Below, piece by piece: positions 42,766-51,832 of a DNA stretch of 55,123 bases (position 1 is the stretch's first letter; the number at the start of each line of letters is the position of its first letter). This DNA is from Alphaproteobacteria bacterium (GTDB lineage Bacteria; Pseudomonadota; Alphaproteobacteria; Sphingomonadales; Sphingomonadaceae). Made by a program: the position numbers and the translations under genes. The stretch covers positions 1 through 55,123 of the forward strand of contig JAUIIG010000017.1 of the NCBI GenBank assembly GCA_030431875.1, read 5' to 3'. The notes beneath the pieces were generated by a model. It was not told where the DNA came from, searched no databases, and was given only the letters and a program-made list of their open reading frames with translations.

Positions 42766-44391
42766 ATGGCGAGTACGGCCACAACACCACATCATGAACC
42801 CAGCGCGAAGGAAATTCGCATGGTCATTGCCGCCAGTTCGGCAGGCACCGTGTTCGAGTGGTACGACTTCTTCATCTACGGCACGCTGGCGGCCTTCATC
42901 AGCACCGCCTTCTTCCCCACGGGCAACGAGACTCTCAGCCTGCTGCTGACCTGGGCCGGATTCGCCATCGGTTTCGGGTTCCGCCCACTGGGTGCCATCC
43001 TGTTCGGCTACCTCGGAGATCGACTGGGAAGGAAGTACACTTTCCTCGTCACCGTCACGATCATGGGTATCGCCACGGCGGGCGTGGGCCTTGTGCCGGC
43101 TGAAGCGAGCATCGGCATCCTCGCCCCGATCATCGTTATCCTGCTGCGCGTGGCGCAAGGTCTTGCACTGGGCGGGGAATATGGTGGCGCGGCGATCTAC
43201 GTTGCCGAACACGCTCCGCCGGACAAGCGTGGGCTCTACACCAGCTTCATCCAGGCCAGCGTCGTCGGCGGATTTGTGTTGAGCCTGGTAGTCGTGCTGG
43301 GCTGCCGCTTCCTGATCCCGGCGGACACCTTTGCCGCCTGGGGCTGGCGCGTGCCCTTCCTGCTGTCGATTGTGTTGCTTGGCATCTCGCTGTGGATGCG
43401 CCTGAAACTCAACGAAAGCCCGGTGTTCAAGGCGCTGAAGGAAGAAGGCGAAACCTCGGCCAACCCCTTTGTCGAGAGCTTTACCTATCCAGGCAACAAG
43501 AAGCGCATTTTCATCGCGCTGTTCGGCGTTGCCTGCGGCCTGACGATTATCTTCTACACCGCGTTCTTCTCGACGCTCAGCTTCCTCAAGGGGCCGATGC
43601 GAATGGAGGACACGACAGCCGAGCTGATCGTCGGCGCAGCCTCGATCGGTGCTGTCATCTGCATGGTCTATTTCGGTAGCCTGTCCGACCGTGTCGGCCG
43701 CAAGAAGCCGATCCTGTGGGGCTATATCGCCAGCCTCGTCCTGCTGTTCCCGTTGTTCTGGGGCATTGGCGCGCTGGCCAACCCGCAGCTTGCGGAAGCC
43801 GTCGAACAGTCCCCGGTGCAGATCTACGGTCCGGGCTGCGAATACGACCCCTTCGCCGCCGAACAGGCCACCGAATGCGGCCGGCTGATGGGCGAGCTCA
43901 CAGACCAGGGCGTTCCCTACAATGCCACCGATGGAGACAGCCTGGGCATTGGTTTCCACGATGCGACCGGTTTCCCGCTGGAAGACGTGCCGGGCAGCGA
44001 AGCCAATCGCGCGTTAATCGCAGAACAACTGGCGGAGCGTGGCTATGACAGCACCGACCAGATTCCGCCCGTTGCCAATATCATCGGGATCTTTGCCATA
44101 CTGCTGGTGTTCGGTGCGCTGAGCGGTGCAACCTACGGCCCCGTCGCCGGCCTGCTGTCCGAAATGTTCCCGCCAAAGATCCGCTACAGCTCGATGTCGA
44201 TCCCCTATCACATCGGCGCGGGCTACTTTGGCGGCTTCCTGCCGCTGATCGCCGGCTACCTCGTTGCACGGTCAGGCGATATCTATGCCGGTCTCTGGTA
44301 CACGTGGTGGCTGCTGGTGCTCGCTATCGTGGTGGCCTGGTGGGGCCTGCCCAGCGGACCGCCACGCGATTTCGAAGATGACCCTGCCTGA
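42766..44391 (+). CDS. MHS-type MFS transporter
   Basis: A 541-residue member of the metabolite:H+ symporter group of the major facilitator superfamily. Hallmarks are SSAGTVFEWYDFFIYGTL in the first segment, FGYLGDRLGRKYTF in loop 2-3, and LRVAQGLALGGEYGGAAIYVAEHAP. It is about 100 residues longer than KgtP/ProP-type members because of an inserted loop (about residues 345-435) between late membrane segments, containing CEYDPFAAEQATEC. Substrate unknown; a dicarboxylate or compatible solute is usual in the group. Its 3' end overlaps alr by 14 bases. Confidence 0.87.
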   Translation: MASTATTPHHEPSAKEIRMVIAASSAGTVFEWYDFFIYGTLAAFISTAFFPTGNETLSLLLTWAGFAIGFGFRPLGAILFGYLGDRLGRKYTFLVTVTIMGIATAGVGLVPAEASIGILAPIIVILLRVAQGLALGGEYGGAAIYVAEHAPPDKRGLYTSFIQASVVGGFVLSLVVVLGCRFLIPADTFAAWGWRVPFLLSIVLLGISLWMRLKLNESPVFKALKEEGETSANPFVESFTYPGNKKRIFIALFGVACGLTIIFYTAFFSTLSFLKGPMRMEDTTAELIVGAASIGAVICMVYFGSLSDRVGRKKPILWGYIASLVLLFPLFWGIGALANPQLAEAVEQSPVQIYGPGCEYDPFAAEQATECGRLMGELTDQGVPYNATDGDSLGIGFHDATGFPLEDVPGSEANRALIAEQLAERGYDSTDQIPPVANIIGIFAILLVFGALSGATYGPVAGLLSEMFPPKIRYSSMSIPYHIGAGYFGGFLPLIAGYLVARSGDIYAGLWYTWWLLVLAIVVAWWGLPSGPPRDFEDDPA

Positions 44392-45427
44392 ACCGCCGCC
44401 AGCAAGCCTGCGGCTGACAATCGACAAGGCAGCGCTGGCTGAGAACTGGCGTACGCTGGACAGGCTGTCCGGCACGGCAGAGGCCGGAGCTGCGGTCAAG
44501 GCTGACGGCTACGGCCTCGGCATTGACAATGTCATGCCCGCCTTGCTTGATGCGGGCGCGCGGCATTTCTTCGTCGCCCACTGGAGCGAGGTTGGCGACG
44601 TCCTGCGATATGTGCGAGGCGAACAGGTGGCCGTCTTGCACGGTGTCGCCAATGCCGAAGAAGCTGCCTACGCCAAGGCTGCAGGATGCGTGCCTGTCAT
44701 CAATTCAATGGCGCAGGCGCGTTGCTGGACAGAGGCAGGCGGCGGAACCTGCCACCTGATGATCGACAGCGGCATCAACCGGCTGGGCATCTCTCCGGTA
44801 GAGGCAGGCGACCCCGCCATCCAGGCTCTGCAGGTCGACACACTGATGTCGCACCTCGCTTCGGCAGACGAGGAAAGCGTGCTCAACGAACGGCAACTCG
44901 CGACTTTCCGCGCAGTATTGCCGCAAGTGCAGGCGCAGCAAATCAGCCTCGCCAACAGCGCCGGGATCGCGCTGGGAAGCGACTATCACTTTGACCTCAC
45001 TAGGCCTGGCCTCGCTCTCTATGGCGGGGTTCCGCGAGTTGAACTGTCGAGGGACATCCGGCAAGTTGCAACAATCGAAGCGGCAGTGCTGCAGGTGCGC
45101 AATCTGCAACCCGGTGACACGGTTGGCTATAATGCTGTCTGGCAAGCGCAAGAGCCCACACGCGCCGCAACTATTTCGTTAGGCTATGCCGATGGAATAT
45201 TACGCAGCTGGGGGCAGGGCGGTGCATTGCAGCATGGCGAGCACCGGCTTCCCATCATCGGGCGCGTTTCGATGGACATGATCGTTGTCGACTGCGGTGA
45301 CAGCCAACTCAAAGAAGGCGATTTCTGCAGTCTTCCCTATGGTTTACCGCAGGCTGCCGAAGTGTCGGGCCTGTCACAGTATGAATTGCTCACGGTACTT
45401 GGACATAGGTTTCTGCGACAATCCTAA
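44378..45427 (+). CDS. alr: Alanine racemase
   Basis: A 349-residue fold-type III PLP enzyme producing D-alanine for peptidoglycan. The Schiff-base lysine is K41 in AAVKADGYGLG. A D-Ala pocket segment MIDSGINRLGI and the C-terminal catalytic Tyr-region GRVSMDMIVVD are present, as is TVGYNAVW. The ATG at 44378 gives the family N-terminus and overlaps the MFS gene; the longer frame to 44264 has no family similarity. The gene follows a radA-cvpA series. Confidence 0.95.
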   Translation: MTLPEPPPASLRLTIDKAALAENWRTLDRLSGTAEAGAAVKADGYGLGIDNVMPALLDAGARHFFVAHWSEVGDVLRYVRGEQVAVLHGVANAEEAAYAKAAGCVPVINSMAQARCWTEAGGGTCHLMIDSGINRLGISPVEAGDPAIQALQVDTLMSHLASADEESVLNERQLATFRAVLPQVQAQQISLANSAGIALGSDYHFDLTRPGLALYGGVPRVELSRDIRQVATIEAAVLQVRNLQPGDTVGYNAVWQAQEPTRAATISLGYADGILRSWGQGGALQHGEHRLPIIGRVSMDMIVVDCGDSQLKEGDFCSLPYGLPQAAEVSGLSQYELLTVLGHRFLRQS

Positions 45428-45450
45428 TACACTTAATTGCCTTTCCCATG

Positions 45451-45456
45451 TTGCAA
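45451..45456 (+). promoter_or_regulatory. TTGCAA element upstream of phaR
   Basis: A palindromic TTGCAA lies 42 bases before the phaR ATG, with a TTGCC 13 bases earlier (45437-45441). PhaR-type repressors commonly act on their own genes at TGC/GCA-containing palindromes (recalled from related bacteria). Evidence here is position and similarity to the elements before ppdK and hisI. Confidence 0.3.
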
Positions 45457-45497
45457 GTGCTAAGGCCGGGAAGGTCGTGTAAACAGGGAGCCATGGA

Positions 45498-46061
45498 ATG
45501 GCCGCAGAAGACTCCAAGGGCGAGGCCGCCATCATCATCAAGAAGTACGCCAACCGGCGTCTCTACAACACGCAGTCGTCCAGCTACATTACGCTTGATG
45601 ACCTGGCGCAGATGGTGCGGACCGGCGTCGACTTCCAGGTTCTCGATGCCAAGACCGGGTCTGACATTACCCATGCGATCCTGACGCAGATCATCATGGA
45701 AGAGGAAACGCACGGCGAGCAGATGCTGCCCGTCAGCTTCCTGCGCCAGTTGATCGCCATGTATGGCAATTCGATGCAGGCAATGATGCCCCCCTACCTT
45801 GAAGCGGCCATGGCGAATTTCCAGACCAACCAGAACAAGCTGCAGGAAGCGTTCCAGTCCAGCATGGGCAGCGATGCTCTGTCGAAGATGGCGGAAAACA
45901 ACATGGCCATGTTCCAGGCTGCAGCCAGCGCTTTCATGCCTGGTGCCACCGGCGCGCCAACCCCTGCAGCAACGCCTGCCGCCAGCGAAAGCGATGATAT
46001 CGATACGCTTCGCGAACAGATGGCGGAAATGCAGCGCAAGCTGGACAAGCTTGGCAAGTAA
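45498..46061 (+). CDS. phaR: Polyhydroxyalkanoate synthesis repressor PhaR
   Basis: A 187-residue transcription regulator. The N-terminal DNA/PHA-binding region is diagnostic: IIIKKYANRRLYNTQSSSYI followed by TLDDLAQMVRTGVDFQVLDAKTG. A second domain has MLPVSFLRQLIAMYGNSMQ and a Met-rich amphipathic middle, then a coiled-coil tail (residues 165-187). PhaR represses phasin and its own gene when no PHA granule titrates it. The start at 45498 has GGGAG at good spacing; a nearby ATG (45493) is out of frame. phaC/phaP are not in the window. Confidence 0.95.
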   Translation: MAAEDSKGEAAIIIKKYANRRLYNTQSSSYITLDDLAQMVRTGVDFQVLDAKTGSDITHAILTQIIMEEETHGEQMLPVSFLRQLIAMYGNSMQAMMPPYLEAAMANFQTNQNKLQEAFQSSMGSDALSKMAENNMAMFQAAASAFMPGATGAPTPAATPAASESDDIDTLREQMAEMQRKLDKLGK

Positions 46062-46161
46062 GCCGTCGCAGACTAGCGAATAACCCTCCTGCACTCTCGA
46101 CTTGTCGCCAATCCGGCGGCATGCGAGCGTGCCGTTCCCATTGAATTTCGGAAAGCCTGCC

Positions 46162-47706
46162 ATGTCCGCCATCCGCCACGCTCTCAACACCAAGCGCGAA
46201 GACGATTTCGCAGCCTGGTACCAGGAGGTGATCTCCGCCGCCGACATGGCGGAGGAATCGGGTGTGCGCGGCTGCATGGTGATCAAGCCGTGGGGTTACG
46301 GCATCTGGGAGCGGATGCAGCGCCTGCTGGATGACCGGATCAAGGCCGCCGGCGTGCAGAACGCCTATTTCCCGCTGTTCATCCCGCTCGCCAATTTCAC
46401 CCGTGAGGCAGAGCATGTCGATGGCTTCGCCAAGGAAATGGCGGTCGTTACGCACCACCGCCTGATCGCGGACGGGAAGGGCGGGCTTGTCCCCGACCCC
46501 GAGGCCAAGCTGGAAGAGCCGCTGGTGGTTCGTCCGACATCCGAGACGATCATCGGCGACGCCATGAGCCGCTGGATCCAGTCGTGGCGCGACCTGCCGC
46601 TGCGCCTCAACCAGTGGGCCAACGTCGTGCGCTGGGAAATGCGCACGCGGATGTTCCTACGCACCAGCGAGTTCCTCTGGCAGGAAGGCCACACGGCCCA
46701 TGCTACCGAGGAAGAGGCCAAGGCTGAAACCATGCGCGCGCTGGAAATGTACCGCGCTTTTGCCGAAGAGGACGTCGCCCTGCCGGTGATCGCGGGCGAG
46801 AAGCCCGAGAACGAGCGTTTCCCGGGGGCCGTGGAGACGTGGTCAATCGAGGCCATGATGCAGGACGGCAAGGCGCTGCAAGCGGGCACGAGCCACTATC
46901 TCGGCACCAATTTCGCCCAGGCAGCCGACATCCACTACCAGAACCGCGAAGGCCGTGAAGAACTCTGCCATACGGTCAGCTGGGGCATGTCGACCCGCAT
47001 GGTCGGCGGTCTCATCATGACGCACGGTGACGACGACGGCCTGCGCGTTCCGCCCGCGCTTGCGCCGTTCCAGGTGGTGATCCTGCCGATGCTGCGCGAC
47101 AAGCCCGAAGACGCGCCCTTGCTGGCCTATTGCGAGGAACTGCGCGCCATGATCGCGGGGCAGGGCGCCCTCGGCGAACCGGTTCGCGTGTTGCACGACA
47201 CCCGCCCGGGCAAGGCTGCTGCCAAGCGCTGGGACTGGGTGCGCAAGGGTGCTCCGGTCATCATCGAGGTCGGTGGCCGCGACATGGAAAACGGTGCAGT
47301 CAGCCTGCTTCGCCGTGACGCACTGTGGGACGCCGAGACCGGCAAGCCAGCCTTCCAGTCACCCAGCCGCGAAGTGGCCGCACAGTCGGTGCCGACGATC
47401 CTTGCCGATATCCAGAACGGCCTGCTGGTCGAAGCGCGCGAGCGTCGGGAAGCCCATATCGTGCGCGACATCGACACCATGGAAGGCCTGGCGGCCTTCT
47501 TCGGCGAAGATCGCAAGTATCCCGGCTGGGTCGAGGTGCAGTGGTCCAAGCCGACTGGCGCGGCGCTGGAAAAGGTTGTGGAACAGCTCAAGGCACTCAA
47601 ACTGACCCTGCGGAACGTGCCCATGCACGTGCCGCCGGCTGACGGCACCTGCATCTTCACCGGTGATCCTGCGGTCGAAAGGGTATTCGTAGCACGGGCT
47701 TACTGA
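46162..47706 (+). CDS. proS: Prolyl-tRNA synthetase, archaeal/eukaryotic type
   Basis: A 514-residue class II synthetase of the short ProS type 3, without the roughly 180-residue editing insertion of the E. coli form. Type 3 wording is clear: GCMVIKPWGYGIWERMQ, FPLFIPLANFTRE, VRPTSETIIGDAMSRWIQSW, LRTSEFLWQEGHTAH and the terminal VFVARAY. In archaea the C-terminal domain holds four zinc cysteines; here only one (GTCIFTG) remains, so zinc is probably not bound. The ATG at 46162 (MSAIRHALNTKRED) is chosen by family similarity. Confidence 0.94.
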   Translation: MSAIRHALNTKREDDFAAWYQEVISAADMAEESGVRGCMVIKPWGYGIWERMQRLLDDRIKAAGVQNAYFPLFIPLANFTREAEHVDGFAKEMAVVTHHRLIADGKGGLVPDPEAKLEEPLVVRPTSETIIGDAMSRWIQSWRDLPLRLNQWANVVRWEMRTRMFLRTSEFLWQEGHTAHATEEEAKAETMRALEMYRAFAEEDVALPVIAGEKPENERFPGAVETWSIEAMMQDGKALQAGTSHYLGTNFAQAADIHYQNREGREELCHTVSWGMSTRMVGGLIMTHGDDDGLRVPPALAPFQVVILPMLRDKPEDAPLLAYCEELRAMIAGQGALGEPVRVLHDTRPGKAAAKRWDWVRKGAPVIIEVGGRDMENGAVSLLRRDALWDAETGKPAFQSPSREVAAQSVPTILADIQNGLLVEARERREAHIVRDIDTMEGLAAFFGEDRKYPGWVEVQWSKPTGAALEKVVEQLKALKLTLRNVPMHVPPADGTCIFTGDPAVERVFVARAY

Positions 47707-47733
47707 TATCATTGGCTTAAGGGAGACCTGCCG

Positions 47734-48318
47734 ATGATCAACGAAACAAAGCACTGCCTCAAGAACGTCACCAATTTCGAGGGGCGTGACGCGCGCCAGA
47801 CGTTCTGGTTCTACGTCTTGTTCCTGGTGCTGCTGCAGTTCGCAATTAGCTTGCTTTCCGCCATCCCTTCCATGGCTTCGGCTGTCGGGAGCACTTTCGA
47901 GGCGGCCCAGTCGGGCATGGACCCGGACCGTATGGAAGCGCGGATAATGGCCGAGATGGCCGGTTCGCTCGAGACCATGATGTGGATCGGCGTTGCGACT
48001 TCGGCCATCATCACGCTGCTATTCGTTGCCGCTTTCGTTCGCCGCCTGCACGATGCCGGTTATACCGGCTGGCTGGCGCTTGTGCCGGTCGCAATACAGG
48101 TAGTTGCGATGTACATATCATTCGACCAGACGGCCGCATTGATGGACGTCTTTACCTCAGGGGCAAGCCCCGAACGAATGCAGCAAATGCAGTACGAGGT
48201 AACTTCTAACGGCCTGAACTACATATCCTGGCTGGGATACCTGTTCGTGATCATATTCGGCGTGTTCAAGTCGCAACCTGGCCCGAACCGCTTCGGCGAA
48301 CCGCCGAAGCCGCTCTAG
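47734..48318 (+). CDS. DUF805 membrane protein
   Basis: A 194-residue inner-membrane protein of the DUF805/YhaH family: an N-terminal GRDARQTFWFYVLF (the FWxF-type start), four hydrophobic segments and the conserved FVRRLHDAGYTGWLAL. A large soluble insert (about residues 45-80) is Met/Asp/Glu-rich. Function unknown. AAGGGAG precedes the ATG. It converges with the M3 peptidase gene across 9 bases. Confidence 0.85.
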   Translation: MINETKHCLKNVTNFEGRDARQTFWFYVLFLVLLQFAISLLSAIPSMASAVGSTFEAAQSGMDPDRMEARIMAEMAGSLETMMWIGVATSAIITLLFVAAFVRRLHDAGYTGWLALVPVAIQVVAMYISFDQTAALMDVFTSGASPERMQQMQYEVTSNGLNYISWLGYLFVIIFGVFKSQPGPNRFGEPPKPL

Positions 48319-48327
48319 GCCTGCGAC

Positions 48328-50349
48328 CTACTCCTCGTCCGGCAATCCGCGTTCCAGTTCATCGCGGAAAGCGTCCAGCGTGACGTCGCGGCCAAGGAAG
48401 TCGTGCACCAGATCTGCTGCTGGTCGCGTGCCGCCGGGTGCGAGGATCATCTCCCGGTAGTCGCTGGCCGTTTCCGGATTGGTGATCCCTTCCGCGATGA
48501 AGCGGCTGAACAGGTCAGTCGAGATGACGCGTGACCAGCCATAGGTGTAATAGGCAGCGCCGTAACCATCGAGGTGGCTGAAGGCATCCTGCATCTGTGA
48601 AGTCTCGGATACGGGGATGAGCGCATACTCGTTGCGCCATTCGCGCGTGGCAGCACCAAGGTCATCCGGCACCGGCTGGGTGTAGAAGTTGAGCGAGACA
48701 TTGGTCAGCCCCAGCTGGCTCATCTCGCTCATGCCCTGGTTGTAGTAGCGCACGCGGTTCATCCGTTCGACGAGGTCGCGCGGGATCGTCTCGCCTTCCG
48801 CATTCACGGCAAAAGTGGCCAGCGTGTCGTAATCGTAGACCCAGTTTTCCAGCATTTGCGAGGGCGCTTCGATGAAGTCCCATTCGATGCCGAACACGCC
48901 CGTGCCGGTGTATTCATGGGCATTTCCGAACATGACGTGCAGGATGTGGCCGAATTCGTGGAGGAAGGTTTCCACCTGCCCATGTTCCATCAGGCCGGTC
49001 GAGTGGTCGCCGGCAGGCAGGTTCTGCACCAGCGCTGCCACGGGCACACCGCCGTCGGGATCACCAGGATAGAGCGGCACGACATTGGCATGGGTGTACT
49101 TGCCGGGGCGCGGATGACTGTCGAGGTAGAACTGACCGATCAGCTCGCCATTCTCGTAGATCTCGTAGGGCTCCACGTCCTCGTGCCAGACGGGGTTATC
49201 CCAGCGCCGCACTTCGACACCGAAGAGGCGCTCTGTCAGCGCCATGATCCCGTCGCGCACGTTGTCATAGGCGAAGTACTGACGCGCCACTTGCGGATCA
49301 TAGTCGTAGTTCGCCTGCTGCACCTTGGGGGAAAGCCAACCGGTCTGCCACGGCAGGATTTCGGTCGCGGTCGGATCAATCTCCTGCAGCACGGCCAGTG
49401 CCTGAGCATAGTCGGCCTCGGCCACGGGACGCGCGGCGGCTTCGGTATCGGCCATCAGTCGCTCGACCAGGTCAGGCGAATTGAGCATCCGGTTCGCGAG
49501 GTTGAGCTCGGCATAGTTGGCGAACCCGGTCAGTTCGGCCAGCTCCTGCCGCAAGGTAAACAGGCGGCGCAGCGGTTCCTCGTTCATCGGGTAGGCGCGC
49601 AGGCCGTAGACCTCCGAGAACCGGCGTCGCAGGTCATCGCTTTCGGCGTAGATCATCACCGGCTGGTAATCGGTATAGGCCGTGGTGAGCGTGATCATGC
49701 CGTTCTCGCCCACTTCGCGGCTGTCGATGAAGTCCTGCGGCACGCCTGCCAGCTCTTCCGGCGAGACTTCGATCGTGCGTACGTCTTCGGCGATATTTCG
49801 AGCGATCACCGTGCTCAATTCAGCCAGCTCGGCATTGATTTCCTGGACCCGTACCTGGTCTTCGCCTTCAAGCGATACGCCCGCCCGCTGGAACGCCAGC
49901 AGGGTGTCGGCGAGGTAGCTTGCGGTAACCGTATCGGCCTCGGGTGCTTCGATCGAGGACAGTCGCTCGTAGATCGGACGCGACAGGTTGATTTCGCTGA
50001 ACTGCGAAGCGAGCTGCACGGTGCAGGCACCGCCGGCGCTGCGCGTCTCGTCCGTACCGAGCACCTGCTGGTAGAGCGACATCTCGCCTGACGCCCCCTG
50101 GTTGAGCGCCACTATATCGTCGAAACGGTTCAGCGTGTTCTCGATCGTAGGATCAGCAGCATCGCCGATAATGGCATCGCGGCGAAGGTCGATCTGCTCC
50201 AAATAGAAGGCGCATCGCTCCTCGATATCCTCGACGCTGGGATTGGACATTACCGGGCCAAGCAGGTGATAGACGTCGGCGGCCTGGGCAGGTGCGGTAA
50301 TCGCAATGGTGGCGGTGGTGGCAGCCAATGCCAGCGAAAGCTTCTTCAT
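48328..50349 (-). CDS. Exported M3 family metallopeptidase (dipeptidyl carboxypeptidase-like)
   Basis: A 673-residue thimet-oligopeptidase/Dcp-family peptidase with a Sec signal peptide (MKKLSLALAATTATIAITAP, cut after AQA). The zinc motif is H464-E465-xx-H468 in FLHEFGHILHVMF, followed by EFDFIEAPSQMLENW-like wording (here EWDFIEAPSQMLENW), which supplies the third ligand region. Dcp normally lacks a signal peptide in E. coli, so this member is periplasmic or surface exposed and probably degrades imported peptides. The start at 50349 is chosen over an upstream open frame. It is divergent from the M28 gene. Confidence 0.9.
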   Translation of the reverse strand: MKKLSLALAATTATIAITAPAQAADVYHLLGPVMSNPSVEDIEERCAFYLEQIDLRRDAIIGDAADPTIENTLNRFDDIVALNQGASGEMSLYQQVLGTDETRSAGGACTVQLASQFSEINLSRPIYERLSSIEAPEADTVTASYLADTLLAFQRAGVSLEGEDQVRVQEINAELAELSTVIARNIAEDVRTIEVSPEELAGVPQDFIDSREVGENGMITLTTAYTDYQPVMIYAESDDLRRRFSEVYGLRAYPMNEEPLRRLFTLRQELAELTGFANYAELNLANRMLNSPDLVERLMADTEAAARPVAEADYAQALAVLQEIDPTATEILPWQTGWLSPKVQQANYDYDPQVARQYFAYDNVRDGIMALTERLFGVEVRRWDNPVWHEDVEPYEIYENGELIGQFYLDSHPRPGKYTHANVVPLYPGDPDGGVPVAALVQNLPAGDHSTGLMEHGQVETFLHEFGHILHVMFGNAHEYTGTGVFGIEWDFIEAPSQMLENWVYDYDTLATFAVNAEGETIPRDLVERMNRVRYYNQGMSEMSQLGLTNVSLNFYTQPVPDDLGAATREWRNEYALIPVSETSQMQDAFSHLDGYGAAYYTYGWSRVISTDLFSRFIAEGITNPETASDYREMILAPGGTRPAADLVHDFLGRDVTLDAFRDELERGLPDEE

Positions 50350-50410
50350 TTGGCGGATCCCTGTCTTACCCGTGTCGGGCTGTTCTGCTGGAGACGCTAT
50401 CCAAAACCGG

Positions 50411-50422
50411 TTGCACCTGCAA
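50411..50422. promoter_or_regulatory. TTGCA-N2-TGCAA palindrome between divergent peptidase genes
   Basis: TTGCA, CC, TGCAA lies in the 118-base gap between the M3 (start 50349, leftwards) and M28 (start 50468, rightwards) genes. It is a candidate shared operator; the spacing differs from that before ppdK, so chance symmetry is possible. Confidence 0.25.
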
Positions 50423-50467
50423 TCAGCCACCTTGCCAAGTCCGGTCGATTGGGCGATTTCTCGACGA

Positions 50468-51820
50468 ATGCGCTATCTGATCCTGCCAGCGGCATGCCTT
50501 GCCGCCTTCGCCGCTCCTGCAATCGCCCATGACGACCCGGCCGAGCCCGTTTCCGCTGAACGCCTGCAAGCTGACGTGGAAACGATGGTCAGTTTCGGCA
50601 CGCGGCACACTCTGTCGGGGCTGGAAGGAACCGAGCGCGGTATTGGTGCGGCCTTGCGCTGGGGCAGGGCGGAGTTCGAAGCGACCAGTGCGGCCTGCGG
50701 AGGTTGCCTCGAAGTAAGCTACGTCGAACGCGAGATGAGCGGTCGGCGGATTCCCGAGCCGGTGCTGATCCGAAATGCCATCGCCATCCAGTGGGGAAGC
50801 GAGCGGCCAAACGAGGTCGTGATCATCCAGGGCCACATCGACAGCCGCGTCTCCGACGTGATGAACGCCGAAGCCGATGCGCCGGGCGCGAACGACAATG
50901 CCAGCGGCTCTGCCCTGGTGCTGGAAGCTGCCCGCGTGCTGTCGCAGCACGAATATCCCACCACCATCGTCTACGCGCTGCTGATGGGCGAAGAGCAGGG
51001 CCTCTACGGCGGCAACCTGCTGGCCGACTATGCCACCGAACAGGGCTGGACGGTGAAGGCCGTGCTCAACAACGACGTTGTCGGTGGCTCCTGCGGTTCG
51101 GACGGGGTCTGTGAAAGCGGCTATGTCCGAGTCTTCTCCGAAGGCGTTCGCGCCGATGCCGACGAGGCTACCCGCGCGCAGATGCGGAGCATGGGCGGCG
51201 GTAACGACAGCCCCAGCCGCAACCTATCGCGCTGGATCGCCGATATTGCCGAGGCCGGAGCAGAGGATTTCGGCGTCCGGCAGACCTGGCGCAGCGATCG
51301 CATGGGCCGGGGCGGGGACCACCTGCCGTTCCTCGATCGCGGATATCCAGCCATCCGTTTTTCGGTCGCCATCGAAGACTACGAACATCAGCACCAGGAC
51401 CTGCGCGTCGAAGACGGGGTGACCTATGGCGATACCGTGGACGAGATGGAATTCGACTTCCTCGCCAGCGTCACCCGGCTCAACGTTGCCGCGGCAGACG
51501 CGCTCGCACGCGCTCCCATGCCGCCTGTCGTCCAGTCCGACGGGATCGTGCGTCCCGACGTGTTGCTGGAATGGGAGCCAGTGCCTGGCGCCGTGCGCTA
51601 CAATATCTATCGCCGCGCCACGGATGCACGGGACTGGATCTGGCGCGACATGCTGGAAGCTGACCCCGCAGCAGACCTCAATTCCGTTACCCTTGCGCCG
51701 GATCGCGGCGACGACTGGATCTTCGGCGTCAGCTCGGTTGCTGCCGATGGCGCGGAAAGCCCGGTCTCCAGCGCCGTGCCGGGCGGGCAATTCTATCCGC
51801 TGCCTGTCGACAGCGAGTAA
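50468..51820 (+). CDS. Exported M28 family zinc aminopeptidase with C-terminal Fn3-like domain
   Basis: A 450-residue secreted peptidase. The signal peptide ends in APAIA (about residue 20). The M28 di-zinc site is complete: H123 and D125 (GHIDS), D143 (GANDNASGSA), E175-E176 (GEEQGLYGG), D203 (NNDVVGG) and a His in YEHQHQ (307 or 309). Residues 355-445 form an added fibronectin type III-like domain (VLLEWEPVPGAVRYNIYRR). The start at 50468 gives a normal signal peptide; the upstream frame is antisense overlap. It ends 12 bases before rnr. Confidence 0.92.
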   Translation: MRYLILPAACLAAFAAPAIAHDDPAEPVSAERLQADVETMVSFGTRHTLSGLEGTERGIGAALRWGRAEFEATSAACGGCLEVSYVEREMSGRRIPEPVLIRNAIAIQWGSERPNEVVIIQGHIDSRVSDVMNAEADAPGANDNASGSALVLEAARVLSQHEYPTTIVYALLMGEEQGLYGGNLLADYATEQGWTVKAVLNNDVVGGSCGSDGVCESGYVRVFSEGVRADADEATRAQMRSMGGGNDSPSRNLSRWIADIAEAGAEDFGVRQTWRSDRMGRGGDHLPFLDRGYPAIRFSVAIEDYEHQHQDLRVEDGVTYGDTVDEMEFDFLASVTRLNVAAADALARAPMPPVVQSDGIVRPDVLLEWEPVPGAVRYNIYRRATDARDWIWRDMLEADPAADLNSVTLAPDRGDDWIFGVSSVAADGAESPVSSAVPGGQFYPLPVDSE

Positions 51821-51832
51821 GCCAGCCCCCAT

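Noticed and set aside
48856-50091. 411-codon frame antisense to the M3 peptidase
   Set aside because: Shadow frame; the minus-strand M3 gene has a signal peptide and a complete zinc site.
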